64,000 nt of DNA from Chionoecetes opilio (Eukaryota > Arthropoda > Malacostraca > Decapoda > Majidae): assembly GCA_016584305.1 (NCBI GenBank), contig JACEEZ010010078.1, forward strand, positions 225,596 through 289,595, written 5' to 3'. Under the pieces are notes generated by a model. That model was not told the DNA's origin and ran no database searches. It was given only the letters and a program-made list of their open reading frames with translations. This document shows positions 40,031 to 50,399 of the stretch, in pieces. Position 1 is the first letter of the stretch. Every line of letters begins with the position of its first letter. The position numbers and the translations under genes are program-made.

Positions 40031-41308
40031 AGTAATCGTCCAGACCATTTCATTATTCCTGATTTAATGCAGTCAAATCATACCCATTAACGAGTATATC
40101 AACAATACGTCGTCACTTTTTATATCCAGTCAGCCGTTTTTAAATAATCCGCAATCAAAATCTGCAAATTCCCCGAGTTCTCAAAACACTCTCAAGGTTT
40201 GCAGACGATGCGCTCAGGCTCGGTGACGTAGCGAAAGGGAGGCTCCTCTTCCCGCGCTGATCAGACACAGAGATAAATATAGTACTTGAAGATATTTGGG
40301 TGTTTCTGATTGATTTATTTTGCTATATGCCACATGCATGCATCCTTTATGGGTGCAGCAAGACAGCTGTGCCTTTCGAGAAAAGTTTGCACACGGAAAG
40401 GAGTGGCGTGTGTAGGGTGATACACGCCTATAGTGTGTTGGGGCGAGCAGTTGTGTTGAGAAACGGTGTGTAGCGAGGGTACACAGCGGGTGAAAGACTG
40501 GGTGAGAGTGTGCAGCGCGACTAGTCGCCTACCCAGTGTGTGGGTTGGGACGACGAGTGTGAGGTGAGCCTGTGTACACGGTTATGCTGGACAAGGGCGG
40601 CGCCTCCCGTAAGATAGTGACTCAGTTGTGGAGTGGGCGTGCCCTGTGGTGAGAGACCCTGTGGTGGTGTAGCTGTCACACTTTCTGCCTTCCCGCCCGC
40701 ATATTTTCCAACTCTATGCTGTAGTTAATGCTAGTATGTGGTTTCCGAGTAATGACGTTTGACTGTTGCTCCAAAACTAACCATAGGATTTTCTCGAAAG
40801 TACCTTCATTGTGATTCCCACACACACATGGTTTAACCTTATTTACCAATCCATGTTTTGGAGAAGTGCCAGGTCCTCCTGCTGAACCTCAGGCTCTGCT
40901 AACACCTGTTCATCCACCTCTTACTCGGGCTCAAACTTATAGGATCCCATGACAATCTGAGGTTCGTTTTCCTCATAGTATACGCGACCAGCGTCATTTC
41001 TTTCGGTGTCAGATTGAGCATCGTACTCTAGATCTGTCACAGCGACAGATTCACTGTCTGACACCGAAGTACAATCGCTCATCATAACATTTGCCGACAG
41101 GTGTCAGACAGAGTGTCTGCGGGCGTCCCTGTTCTGACGTCATCAATAACAGTCGTAGCCCTGTTGGAGGGAAGATTTTTTTTTTCGCGCGCTTTTTACA
41201 AAAGTCGTGTTTTTACGGAAATAAAGCCTGGAATTTTTGGTGGATTAGGTGTTTTGAATGTACATTCAACATAATTAGGCAAAAAAAAAATGGGTCTGGA
41301 CGATTACT
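40031..41308 (-). mobile_element. TTAA-flanked TIR element
   Basis: TIR AGTAATCGTCCAGACC at the left, GGTCTGGACGATTACT at the right; TTAA at 40027-40030 and 41309-41312. TTAA is the piggyBac target, but the terminal bases differ from the CCC/CCT start usual for piggyBac, so the superfamily is open. Contains a coding exon on the minus strand (40847-41085) and GC-rich non-coding DNA with ACGCC and GTGTGT words (40380-40680). Confidence 0.65.
40847..41085 (-). pseudogene. Acidic exon, possibly P2X7-like intracellular-domain protein
   Basis: Minus strand from ATG 41085 (MMSDCTSVSDSESVAVTD), acidic, then IVMGSYKFEPE followed by an in-frame TAA, EVDEQVLAEPE and LALLQNMDW. A donor GTAAAT at 40846-40841 would end the exon after codon TG|G. 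Acidic Ser/Asp start, a YxFEP motif and a final N-x-DW just before a splice site are what I associate with the repeat-encoded P2X7 C-terminal-like (zinc-binding) proteins of aquatic invertebrates; the zinc-binding part would be in a missing exon. Weak recognition. Confidence 0.35.
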
Positions 41309-41309
41309 T

Positions 41310-41581
41310 TAAGGTTCTCCGGGGAGGTCATGAAACGCAGCTATGATGCGAGGGTAAGCCAAGTGGACTTCAAGGAAGGAGACCAGGTGTGGCTGTACAA
41401 CCCGCGGAGGAAGAAGGGCCAGTCACCGAAACTGCAGAGTCCATGGGAAGGCCCTTATGAGGTGGTGGAACCCTCTCAGACGTGACCTATCGAATAAGAG
41501 GAGGAAGGAGAACCAAGGCTAAGATTGTGCACTTCAATCGGCTGTGGAGGTACCACGGGAAGGGAAGCTACACCTGGAGTA
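41310..41581 (+). pseudogene. Ty3/gypsy element 2, integrase C-terminus (5' part)
   Basis: LRFSGEVMKRSYDARV (from 41310), GDQVWLYNPRRKKGQSPKLQ, SPWEGPYEVVE, then a one-base loss near 41472 and DVTYRIR, KIVHFNRLWRYHGK: the end of the integrase core and the SH3-like/GPY-type C-terminal domain of a chromovirus-like or mdg-type Ty3 element. Coding stops at 41586, where an LTR retrotransposon is inserted; the frame resumes at 47871. The left side is cut by the TTAA element, with no Ty3 sequence seen beyond it. Confidence 0.85.
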
Positions 41582-41586
41582 GCCAC

Positions 41587-42849
41587 TGTGGTGCCAGGGT
41601 TTGTAAGTTAGTGGTAATGTGCGTTTTGAATTTTGATTAATACTTTATTAATCTCCACTGACGGATATATCTTCTCGTTACAACTAATAACGATGAGTGA
41701 TTTTATTTAGAAGAAAAATGCTGCCACCAGTTCAAGCGGTTATTCCTATGGTCTAACTCTTGAACAGAAAGTTAAAGTATAAGGATTAAGGTAGTTATGT
41801 GGATAATATTAGTGTACCGAGTTAATTCTGAATCTCTTCGGGAACCGTGGATAAGTATTTCCACAGCATCGTATATGTCACCTGGGGTTGAACAAAAAAC
41901 TTACTATTTTAGTCTCATTGGGGTTATTTAACAAGAAAGGTTACTCATCCTTAAACGTATATATCTATGGTTTATCGCGGGGGGAAAGTCACTGATGGAC
42001 ATAACCTGTTTCCCTGACTATACTCGTAGGTCTACAGTCTAACCACACACAGGATATCCGTCTAAGCTAATCATGGAAAAATAGAGGAGAGAAGTGTGGG
42101 AGTAATGAACTGTTTGCGAGAAACGACCATGTGGATCACGCGCTCCACCTTGATGATTTCACACGCTTGCCTTACCTTGCCAGAAGATGAGAGAAGAATC
42201 ACTTAGTTAAACCTTGGGGACGATCGCTTGTTAAGCTACCTATCCAATTAATGAACGCTCAACACAATACAGATATGGATATTTTTCTATCTTATCACAA
42301 GGGGGAGGGGGGGAGATGAATGTCGACACACCTTACCTTGCCAGAAGATGAGAGAAGAATGACTTCTCGTGGCCTGCGTAGGGGGGGGGGAGAAAAATTA
42401 TCGCGGGAAATAAGGATGTTTGGATACTCATGAGAGACGTCCACGAAGGGGATGTGAAACGTCAAACGACTCCTATTAGATGGGGAGGAAAAGATACGTA
42501 CTAAAGTAGTAAATATAACAAAATCTCTTAATTTGATGAGGAAAATTTAATTTACAAGAACAGGTTAACATTGGGTATTAAACCTAACCCACAGCTACTG
42601 TCCGAACTGGTTTCCCACGGATCGAGCCCTTTGTTAGTCGAAAGAAATGTTTGGAAGGCTTTTACTTTTAGCGAACTGCTTTACTGATCTGTTTGTCAAT
42701 GTTTAAACCGGATCTCTATTCTTATTCTTTTAAGTATTCTAAGAATCTAAGGGTCCTGATCAGTGGCGTACCGAGGGGGGGGGGGGGGGGGGGGGCATGC
42801 GGCCATGCCCCCCCCCTTTGCAAAGAATAAATTATAATATAAAATATAT

Positions 42850-42909
<60 letters not shown>

Positions 42910-43371
42910 ATATATTGGCTTTTATGTATAATATATATATATATATATATATTCATATTTTGGCCCCCCCCTTTTTAAATTTTCTGGGTACGCCACTGGT
43001 CCTCATCGATCTATCAGAGAGGGTAAGGGGAATATAGGGAGTTGAAATTTAGAAGCTATTGGTTCCCGCGAACTTAATGCCTCACTTACTACACCTCGTG
43101 GCTCTCGTGCTTGGTGGGGGGGAAAGGGAGGATGGAGGGGTGGAGATAGGAATGAAGGAGGAAGAAGAAGAAAATAAGAAAGCGAACGAAAGGGGAGATA
43201 GAAATTAAAGAACTTGAAGGAAGTTATCCTTAAAAGTAACCTGTTCACTTATACACTGTATTTAGGCAACGCTTAGTCTAGACTAAAGAACTATCGTTAT
43301 TTAGGCATTCCAATACCTCCTGTAAGACACTATAAACTCGGGAGGCGTCCGTATGTAATTCTGGCATTACA
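41587..43371 (-). repeat. 3' LTR of the tubulin-bearing element
   Basis: Near-identical to the other LTR except for a 246-bp insertion (hAT MITE 42761-42998 plus duplicated target). Minus-strand frames of 70-87 codons in both LTRs (43003-43248, 47479-47742) are equal in sequence and probably meaningless. Confidence 0.75.
42761..42998 (-). mobile_element. hAT MITE (CAGTGGCGTACC family), copy 3
   Basis: CAGTGGCGTACC to GGGTACGCCACTG, inverted relative to the others. Flanks GTCCTGAT (42753-42760) and GTCCTCAT (42999-43006); the paralogous LTR keeps the empty site, GTCCTGAT at 47493-47500. Confidence 0.9.
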
Positions 43372-43567
43372 CACGTTTATCCTCCGGGGAATAAAATATT
43401 TACCATCAAATTAAGAACATACTGACCCTCAGTCTGTTTTCATTCCTGGTCAAAGCTATGTGTGCGAGTTGGACTTTCACATTCGCCCCCACATTCATTC
43501 TACCTTGTGCTTCCCGGCTACACTCATGGTAACTGACGAGAGCCCATCAAGTCCTGAAGTGTCCGCT

Positions 43568-44128
43568 ACACCGCAAGCCGGGTTGACTGTAAAGTTTAGC
43601 AGAGGTCGACAACTTACTCGAATTAAAATACCCTGAAGTCTCTCACCGAACCGGGCTGAGCCCGTTAAAAACATTCAATGAAAGAGAGGTATCCCAATCA
43701 ACCTCCTATCTGGATAATAACGTGGTTGTCAATCTTGACTCAGTACCTGCACTCTCGTTGCTAGGATCGTCCCAGAGGCGCTTCCCACTCATTCTACCTG
43801 TCATACGACTCATTCACACAGCCTGAACTGCACTCATCTCCTTGATCAATCATGAAATCCTAACTTTTCTGGCCAATACTTTACATTTAACACTTTTCAA
43901 TTTGATTTCCACACGAGTAACAACAGAGTGGCGCTACAACTACCCGAAACCGAGTAGGTATTATCATCCGCTACACCGCAAGCCGGGTTGACTAAGGTTG
44001 AGCAGAGGTCGACAACTTACTCGAATTAAAAAATACCTTGAAGTCTCTCACCGAACCAGACTGAGCCCGTTAAAGAAATTCAGTGAAAGAATGGTATCCC
44101 AATCAACCTCCTACCTGGGTATACAACT
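43568..44128. repeat. 160-bp module, two direct copies (third at 46023-46180)
   Basis: Copies at about 43568-43735 and 43969-44128 and 46023-46180, all in the same direction, starting ACACCGCAAGCCGGGTTGAC and including GCAGAGGTCGACAACTTACT and CAATCAACCTCCTA. Non-coding in all frames. Confidence 0.7.
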
Positions 44129-44181
44129 ACCCGAAACCGAGTAGGTATTATCCTTTCAAGTTCAAAAACAAGTTATCAATT

Positions 44182-45051
44182 GGAGAGAACTGAAACTCGA
44201 GAAATGCCAGTGGTCGCTGGCAGTTTTAACTCAAAGGTTGGTCTACTGTGTTTTCCCTCCGCGACTAATATTTTTCATAAATCAATTTCGCGATAAATAT
44301 TGATGCACCGCATCTGAATACTAAAAAAGAACGTTCTTCTGTTGTTCTAGTAAGTGTATGCATGACATGCATTACGATTGAACGTTCTAAGATAGCAATT
44401 TAATGCAAATTACTCGCCTCGAGTAGCAAAGCTTAATATATTTTTTACATGTATATTGTGGCATGTAAAATTTGGGCGATGTTCACACTGTTTTCTAAGA
44501 CAGTACTGCTGCGTCTGGCAAACGCTTGTCAAAATACAATAAGCAATGCCTTGGAAAAACGAAGAATAAAGAATGCCGAAATCGGCTTGTTGCTGCGACA
44601 ATGTAGGTTGTAATTGTGGAGGCGACACGCCGCGGCGGGGAGGGTGGGGGTGTGGCGGGGAGATTGAATCAAAACATTGCTACTTCACGCGTCGACTCAT
44701 TGCACTTCCAGGCTTTCTATCTGATTGATACACAATAATAACAGGAACATATGACTGCCTAGGTATAGATAACTTCTAAACATACGTTATTGACTGTATA
44801 ATATCATAGAGTAACATTTACCTCGCCTCCTCAACTATAACCTACTTGGTTATTTGGTTAAATACATGTTTTACAGAATCAGGCTTCTATACAATATACA
44901 TATAGAAGAAAATCGTTCTTAAAATTATACTTTTGTGTTTTAAGTGCAGTGGAATAAGCCCATATTTTTCTTTCAAGTTGACCAACTTTTCACCAAATTG
45001 TGAGTTAAAACTGCCAGCGACCACTGGCATTTCGGAGTTGCAGTTCTCTCT
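44182..45051 (-). mobile_element. AATT-flanked MITE, copy D
   Basis: 870 bp, closest to copy C (7316-8192). AATT at 44178-44181 and 45052-45055. Inserted just downstream (in the sense direction) of the tubulin-derived ORF. Confidence 0.85.
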
Positions 45052-45136
45052 AATTGTCAAGTTTAAAATATTTCTTCCTCAATTTTCTAACATTTAACTA
45101 ATGCTTAACCAACACTGCATACTGAACACTCCTCGA

Positions 45137-45562
45137 TTAGTCTTCTAAGAGGTCTCCGTAGGTCGGGTTCTGTAGCTTGAGAGTGCGGAAGCAGATGTCG
45201 TCGAGCTCCTTGCTATAGATGCAGCAAGTGCCGCCGGCGTTCTCGGCCAGACGGTGGATGCATAATATGGCGCTGTACGGCTCGACCACCGGGTCGGATA
45301 CCTTAGGTGATGGGACAACCGAGAAGGTAACCATTTTCTTGTCTGGGAAGTCCTCGAGGATCCTGGAAACTAAGAGTGTGTCCATGCCTGAGCCTGTGTC
45401 GCCCTTCTTGGAGGTGGCGTCCACGATGTCGCTCACAGCGGCGATGATGTACAGGTTCTTGACATTTGGGTTGTCAGCGTAATTCATGACGACGTCTACG
45501 GGTAGACTGAGAGAGATCCAGGACTTCCCTCCTGACGAGGCTTCACGTCCTCTCTTCGACAT
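45137..45562 (-). CDS. Beta-tubulin-derived ORF inside an LTR element
   Basis: Intact 141-codon frame from ATG 45562 to a stop at 45137, in the sense direction of the element. The second half carries [19 protein letters not shown] (tubulin GGGTGSG phosphate loop, here GDTGSG), [19 protein letters not shown], then [10 protein letters not shown] and [17 protein letters not shown], which corresponds to roughly residues 140-210 of beta-tubulin. The first half ([19 protein letters not shown]) is weaker and seems to condense earlier tubulin segments. There is no intron. The protein lacks the rest of the GTPase domain and the taxane/C-terminal domains, so it cannot be a working tubulin. GC content is well above the flanking DNA. 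Most likely transduplicated mRNA; whether it is translated is unknown. Confidence 0.8.
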   Translation of the reverse strand: MSKRGREASSGGKSWISLSLPVDVVMNYADNPNVKNLYIIAAVSDIVDATSKKGDTGSGMDTLLVSRILEDFPDKKMVTFSVVPSPKVSDPVVEPYSAILCIHRLAENAGGTCCIYSKELDDICFRTLKLQNPTYGDLLED

Positions 45563-45941
45563 GGTGGTGGTGTCTGTCGAGTGGGTGGCGTGGCGGCTAG
45601 GTGCGGCGGCTGCAGCGGCTAGACACGGCGGCTGTGGCGGTGAAGCGCGGCATAGCTGTGGCGGGCATGGTAGCGGTGACGCGCGGCATGCTGCCTGGCT
45701 GAGGTGGCTGGGATGGCTGTGATGGCTGCGAGGCGCGGCACTTCTTACAGCTCATTGCCACATGGTCATATGGTTCATGTGTGTAGGGTGTTTGGTTTAT
45801 GGGGGAAAGATCTAATGAACCTACTATAATGATCGACTACTGTATGAAAATTTACCGAAATTTGACTTTATCTAGTTATTTTCAGGTGAGATTCCGGTGC
45901 TGTTATTTGTAGGAAATAAAATTCCACCGCTTAGTCACCAG

Positions 45942-47865
45942 TGTGATGTGGGGTTTTCCCCCTAATTTTCTTTATTGTACACTCTCTGATTGAACCCGTT
46001 ATACGAATTTGAATTTGATTAAACTACACCGCAAGCCGGGTTGACTGTAAGGTTGAGCAGAGGTCGACAACTTACTCGAATTAAAATACCTTGAAGTCTC
46101 TCACCGAACCAGGCTGAGCCCGTTAAAGAAATTCAGTGAAAGAAAGGTATCCCAATCAACCTCCTACCTGGGTAATAACGTGATGGTCAGGGTTTTTCTG
46201 GTCTCAATACTATTGTATCTTTGGACAGATACTAAAAAATCCCACCGCAAAACTACAAGTGAGTTGGAATTAGTCATATGACTTCACTATTTAATTATGG
46301 TAAGAACACTTCTCGATGTTAGATTTCATTAGGAACTAATGTACTGATTTAACTGGTTATATGAATTTGGATTAGATTGTTAATCTCCACTGACGGATAT
46401 ATCTTCGCGTTACAACTAATAACAATGAGTGATTTTATTTAGAAGAAAAATGCTGCCATCAGTTCAAGCGGTTATTCCTATGGTCTAACTCTTGAACAGA
46501 AAGTTAAAGTATAAGGATTAAGGTAGTTATGTGGATAATATTAGTGTACCGAGTTAATTCTCAATCTCTTCGGGAACCGTGGATAAGTATTTCCACAGCA
46601 TCGTATATGCCACCTGGGGTTGAACAAAAAACTTACTATTTTAGTCTCATTGGGTTTATTTAACAAGAAAGGTTACTCATCCTTAAACTATATCTATGGT
46701 TTATCGCGGGGGGAAAGTCACTGATGGACATAACCTGTTTCCCTGACTATACTCGTAGGTCTACAGTCTAACCACACACAGGATATCCGTCTAAGCTAAT
46801 CATGGAAAAATAGAGGAGGGAAGTGTAGGAGTAATGAACTGTTTGCGAGAAACGTGTGGATCACGCGCTTCACCTTGATGATTCCACACGCTTGCCTTAC
46901 CTTGCCAGAAGATGAGAGAAGAATCACTTAGTTAAACCTTGGGGACGATCGCTTGTTAAGCTACCTATCCAATTAATGAACACTCAACACAATACAATAA
47001 AGTCAATACATATATGGATATATTTCTATCTTATCACAAGGGGGAGGGGGGGAGGATGAATGTCGACACACCTTACCTTGCCAGAAGATGAGAGAAGAAT
47101 GACTTCTCGTGGCCTGCGTAGGGGGGGGGGAGAAAAATTATCGCGGGAAATAAGGATGTTTGGATACTCATGAGAGACGTCCACGAAGGGGATGTGAAAC
47201 GTCAAACGACTCCTATTAGATGGGAAGGAAAACATACGTACTAAAGTAGTAAATATAACAAAATCTCTTAATTTGATGTGGAAAATTTAATTTACAAGAA
47301 CAGGTTAACGTTGGGTATTAAACCTAACCCACAGCTACTGTCCAAACTGGTTTCCCACGGATCGAGCCCTTTGTTAGTCGAAAGAAATGTTTGGAAGGCT
47401 TTTACTTTTAGCGAACTGCTTTACTGATCTGTTTGTCAATGTTTAAACTGGATCTCTATTCTTATTCTTTTAAGTATTCTAAGAATCTAAGGGTCCTGAT
47501 CGATCTATCAGAGAGGGTAAGGGGAATATAGGGAGTTGAAATTTAGAAGCTATTGGTTCCCGCGAACTTAATGCCTCACTTACTACACCTCGTGGCTCTC
47601 GTGCTTGGTGGGGGGGAAAGGGAGGATGGAGGGGGGGAGATAGGAATGAAGGAGGAAGAAGAAAAAAATAAGAAAGCGAACGAAAGGGGAGATAGAAATT
47701 AAAGAACTTGAAGGAAGTTATCCTTAAAAGTAACCTGTTCACTTATACACTGTATTTAGGCTACGCTTAGTCTAGACTAAAGAACTATGGTTATTTAGGC
47801 ATTCCAATACCTCCTGTAAGACACTATAAACTCGGGAGGCGTCCGTATGTAATTCTGGCATTACA
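45942..47865 (-). repeat. 5' LTR of the tubulin-bearing element
   Basis: 1,924 bp by the primer-site boundary; the part 46379-47865 is nearly identical to 41649-43371. The part 45942-46378 has only partial similarity to the start of the other LTR, which seems to have lost about 380-400 bp. Contains one 160-bp module (46023-46180). Confidence 0.65.
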
Positions 47866-48131
47866 GCCACGACTGCCCAGAAGTTGGCGGGGATGTCATG
47901 GACGGCTTGGAGCAGGGCGAAGCCAGCGGAGGACTCGACCGGGACGGAGATTACCATGACATCATCACGGGCGCCGAGAAAGTTGACCTCCCGTTTTCAG
48001 ATGACCCAGGGGCACCTGACGTGGACGGTGACGAGCTTCATGCGGAGGCTGATGTTCAGAGACCAGAAGACCCGGATGACCTGCAGTAGCTCAGGCGACA
48101 GAGAAGACGCAGACGTCCTATCAAGTTCCAG
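47866..48131 (+). pseudogene. Ty3/gypsy element 2, pol 3' end
   Basis: After the duplicated GCCAC the reading frame of 41310-41581 resumes: CPEVGGDVMDGLEQGEASGG and a long acidic tail ending PEDPDDLQ, an in-frame TAG at 48087-48089, then a run of Arg, PIKFQDYYVFD and TAA. An acidic tail followed by an R-rich P-x-K/R-F-x-DY end is usual for pol of this Ty3 group. Removing the 6.28-kb insert plus one target copy restores one continuous frame. Confidence 0.75.
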
Positions 48132-48202
48132 GATTATTATGTTTTTGATTAATTTTGTATTAGTATGTATTATGTAGTGTATGTGTCGGGACGACACATT
48201 AT

Positions 48203-48214
48203 GAGGGGGGGATA
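48203..48214 (+). promoter_or_regulatory. Polypurine tract of Ty3 element 2
   Basis: GAGGGGGGGATA immediately before the LTR start TGTTACACAGG. Confidence 0.6.
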
Positions 48215-48215
48215 G

Positions 48216-48720
48216 TGTTACACAGGCAGGCTGCTCATGTGTTTTTCTCGTGTGTTCGGGGCCGGTCCAGAGTGTGACACAACGTCATGGGGGGCGGGGA
48301 TGAGACACCCGGGGACTGGCGGGGAGGCGATTGGCCGACACGGGCGGTGCACGTACATGGGCGGAGCCTCCCTCCCGTGTGCCTGATGTGACGCAATCTG
48401 CCCGGAAGGTTAGACTTACATACTCTTTCTTCTATGTTTCACCCTTATAAGTGTTTGTGTGTCTAGATTGTGCGAGAAATAGAATTGTCAAGAACTTTCT
48501 AGGAATAAGAGAACATTGTATATATATAGCCATTGACATGGGAGGAGAGGAGAGTTCCTACGAGAGTTCTTAGAAGAGTTCCTGCCAGACAGTCAAGAGT
48601 TGTACATAAGCAGAAATATATACCAAGAAGCTTCGTGCCAGCCTTTCTTTGCCCACGGCTACTTTGTGTCTAGTGACGGCGACGTTGAAGGCTACAAATA
48701 AGTGTCAACACAGGACCAGC
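48216..48720 (+). repeat. 3' LTR of Ty3 element 2 (end missing)
   Basis: Starts TGTTACACAGGC at 48216, TATATATAG near 48520, ends at GTCAACACAGGACC about 15 bp short of the complete LTR seen inverted at 49107-49586, then switches abruptly to inverted gag sequence. Confidence 0.75.
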
Positions 48721-48724
48721 GGCG

Positions 48725-49070
48725 ACACTCCCTGTCGCCAGGACTCTTGTCATCTCTTGATGACACACTGCAACTGTTCCTGTAGTCCTGCGATCTGTTT
48801 TTCTAACTGTTGCTGTCTTGTCGTTCCTGTAGCTTAATCCATAGTTCTTTATGTTCTTCTTTTTGTTCTTGTTGTGTTCGTTCTTGTTTTCCCCCTGTAC
48901 TGCTTCTGAAGTTGTTCTTTCAATTCTTGCTGGAGTTCCTTTTGTTCTTGTTGTGTTCTTTCTTGTTTTTCTTCCTGCTTCTGAAGTTGTTCTTTCAATT
49001 CTTCTCTCTGCACTCTCATGGCTTCTAGTAACTCCACCAGCATGTCGTCCTTCCTGCTACGTGTCTCCAT
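48725..49070 (-). pseudogene. Ty3 gag N-terminus, coiled coil
   Basis: Minus strand from ATG 49070: METRSRKDDMLVELLEAM, then QREELKEQLQKQEEK and QQELKEQLQKQ, a Gln/Glu/Lys heptad coiled coil typical of gag in this Ty3 group. A frameshift near 48895 lets the coiled coil continue (ELWIKLQERQ, then LEKQIAGLQEQLQ) to about 48725, where it meets the plus-strand LTR. It belongs to a second, inverted copy of the family. Confidence 0.6.
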
Positions 49071-49087
49071 GGCGAGTAGGCTTCAAT

Positions 49088-49105
49088 CCTCACCTCTGAC
49101 ACCAA
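49088..49105 (-). promoter_or_regulatory. Primer-binding site of the inverted Ty3 copy
   Basis: TTGGTGTCAGAGGTGAGG directly inside the LTR; TGGTGTCAGA is a frequent Ty3 primer-site start. Confidence 0.6.
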
Positions 49106-49106
49106 G

Positions 49107-49586
49107 TGTTACGAACGCGAGTCCTGTGTTGACACTATTTGTAGCCTACAACGTCGCCGTCACTAGACACGAGTAGCCGTGGGGAAAGAAAGGCTGACAG
49201 GAAGCTTCTTGGTTTACATTTCTACTTATGTACAACTCTTGACTGTCTGGCAGGAACTCTTCTTCTAGGAACTCTTTTAGGAACTCTCTTGACTGAACAG
49301 GAACTGAACTCCCCTCCCGTATCAATGGCTATATATACAATGTTTTCTTAATCCTAGAAAGTTCTTGACAATTCTATTTCTCGCACAATCTAGACACACA
49401 AACACATAAGGGTGAAATTAACATAGTAAAGAGTATGAAAGTTTAACCTTCCAGGTAGATTGCGTCACATCACGCGAGCGGGAGGGAGGCTCCGCCCAAC
49501 GCCCGGAGCGGCCAATCGCCTCCCCGGGTGAAATCACGCGCCACGGTGACTCATCCCCGCCCCCCATGACGTTCTGTCACCCTCTA
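49107..49586 (-). repeat. 5' LTR of the inverted Ty3 copy (start missing)
   Basis: Reverse complement of 48216-48720 with the end TTCGTAACA intact; about 60-70 bp at the sense start are lost at the junction with a hAT terminus. Confidence 0.75.
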
Positions 49587-49589
49587 GAA

Positions 49590-49931
49590 CAGTGGTTCTT
49601 AACCTGGGTTCGATCGAACCCCAGGGGTTCAGTGAGCCAGTCTCAGGGGTTCGGCGGAGACCCTCCGAAACATATTGCAATTTTACTATTATTGTAATGC
49701 TGGATTATTCACCATAGTAAATTATACGCGACGCGATATTAACGTATATTTAAGCAGTGTGGTGGAAGGAGAGTTATGTGTGGGTGTGTATACATGTGTG
49801 TTTGTGTTCACCCGCCTCTCTCTTTCGAGCAGTGGCGCATATAGGGGGAGGGAGCACTCGGCCATGCCCGTGAGAGAGGGGAGAGAGAGAGGGGGAGGAG
49901 GGGAGGAGGAGAGAGAGAGAGAGGGGAAAAG

Positions 49932-49969
<38 letters not shown>

Positions 49970-49995
49970 AGAGGAGGAGAGAGAGAAGAGAAGAG

Positions 49996-50060
<65 letters not shown>

Positions 50061-50100
50061 AGAAGAGGGGGAAGAGAGAGAGAGAGAAAAGAGATCAGAT
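49590..50100. other. hAT ends and (GA)n tract
   Basis: CAGTGGTTCTTAACCTGGG at 49590 is a common hAT (Charlie-type) end; CAGTGGCGCATATAGG near 49831 is another. Neither has a partner. GA microsatellite 49876-50095; the 165-codon frame over it is an artefact. Confidence 0.5.
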
Positions 50101-50132
50101 CAAAAGTTTATTGTGAATAATGTACACCCTAA

Positions 50133-50346
50133 CACTGGGAACAATTTGAAGAAAAAAAAATTGTTGAGTTAGATTTTTGAGCTTATTTAGACTAAAATTG
50201 GCATGCGATTCCAAATCTGTAGTCAGTTTTTTTCTAGCACGTCAAGTTTTTTCTCCACAGCTTACCCTCCAGATAAGCAAAATTCCACTTGTGAGCTGTA
50301 GTAAAACTTGGGGCCAGCTGGGTTATACCGAAATTTGAATCATCGG
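50133..50346 (+). mobile_element. Left end of the CACTGGGGAACAA element, partial copy
   Basis: CACTGGGAACAATTTGAAG followed by sequence matching 53797-54000, breaking off near the ambiguous base at 50347. Confidence 0.65.
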
Positions 50347-50399
50347 GNTTTTTTAAAAACTTCCGGGTTTTAAAAAAATTTCCTTTCGCCCCCCGCAGC

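Larger units (their letters stand above)
41587..47865 (-). mobile_element. LTR retrotransposon with captured beta-tubulin sequence
   Basis: Minus-strand element of 6.28 kb inserted in Ty3 element 2. Ends TGTAATGCCAG (sense start, 47865) and CTGGCACCACA (sense end, 41587); 5-bp duplication GCCAC at 41582-41586 and 47866-47870. LTRs of 1.5-1.9 kb differ by only scattered substitutions, so the insertion is young. A primer-binding-like TGGTGACTAAGCGGTGG (45940-45924, minus) lies one base inside the 5' LTR. The interior, about 2.6 kb, contains a tubulin-derived ORF, an AATT MITE and repeated 160-bp modules, but no gag, protease, RT or integrase that I can see: a non-autonomous (LARD-like) element. 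Confidence 0.8.

Noticed and set aside
43003..43248. Conserved 81-87-aa ORF present in both LTRs
   Set aside because: Equality is expected of LTR pairs and does not show coding; low-complexity Ser/Pro/Leu content.
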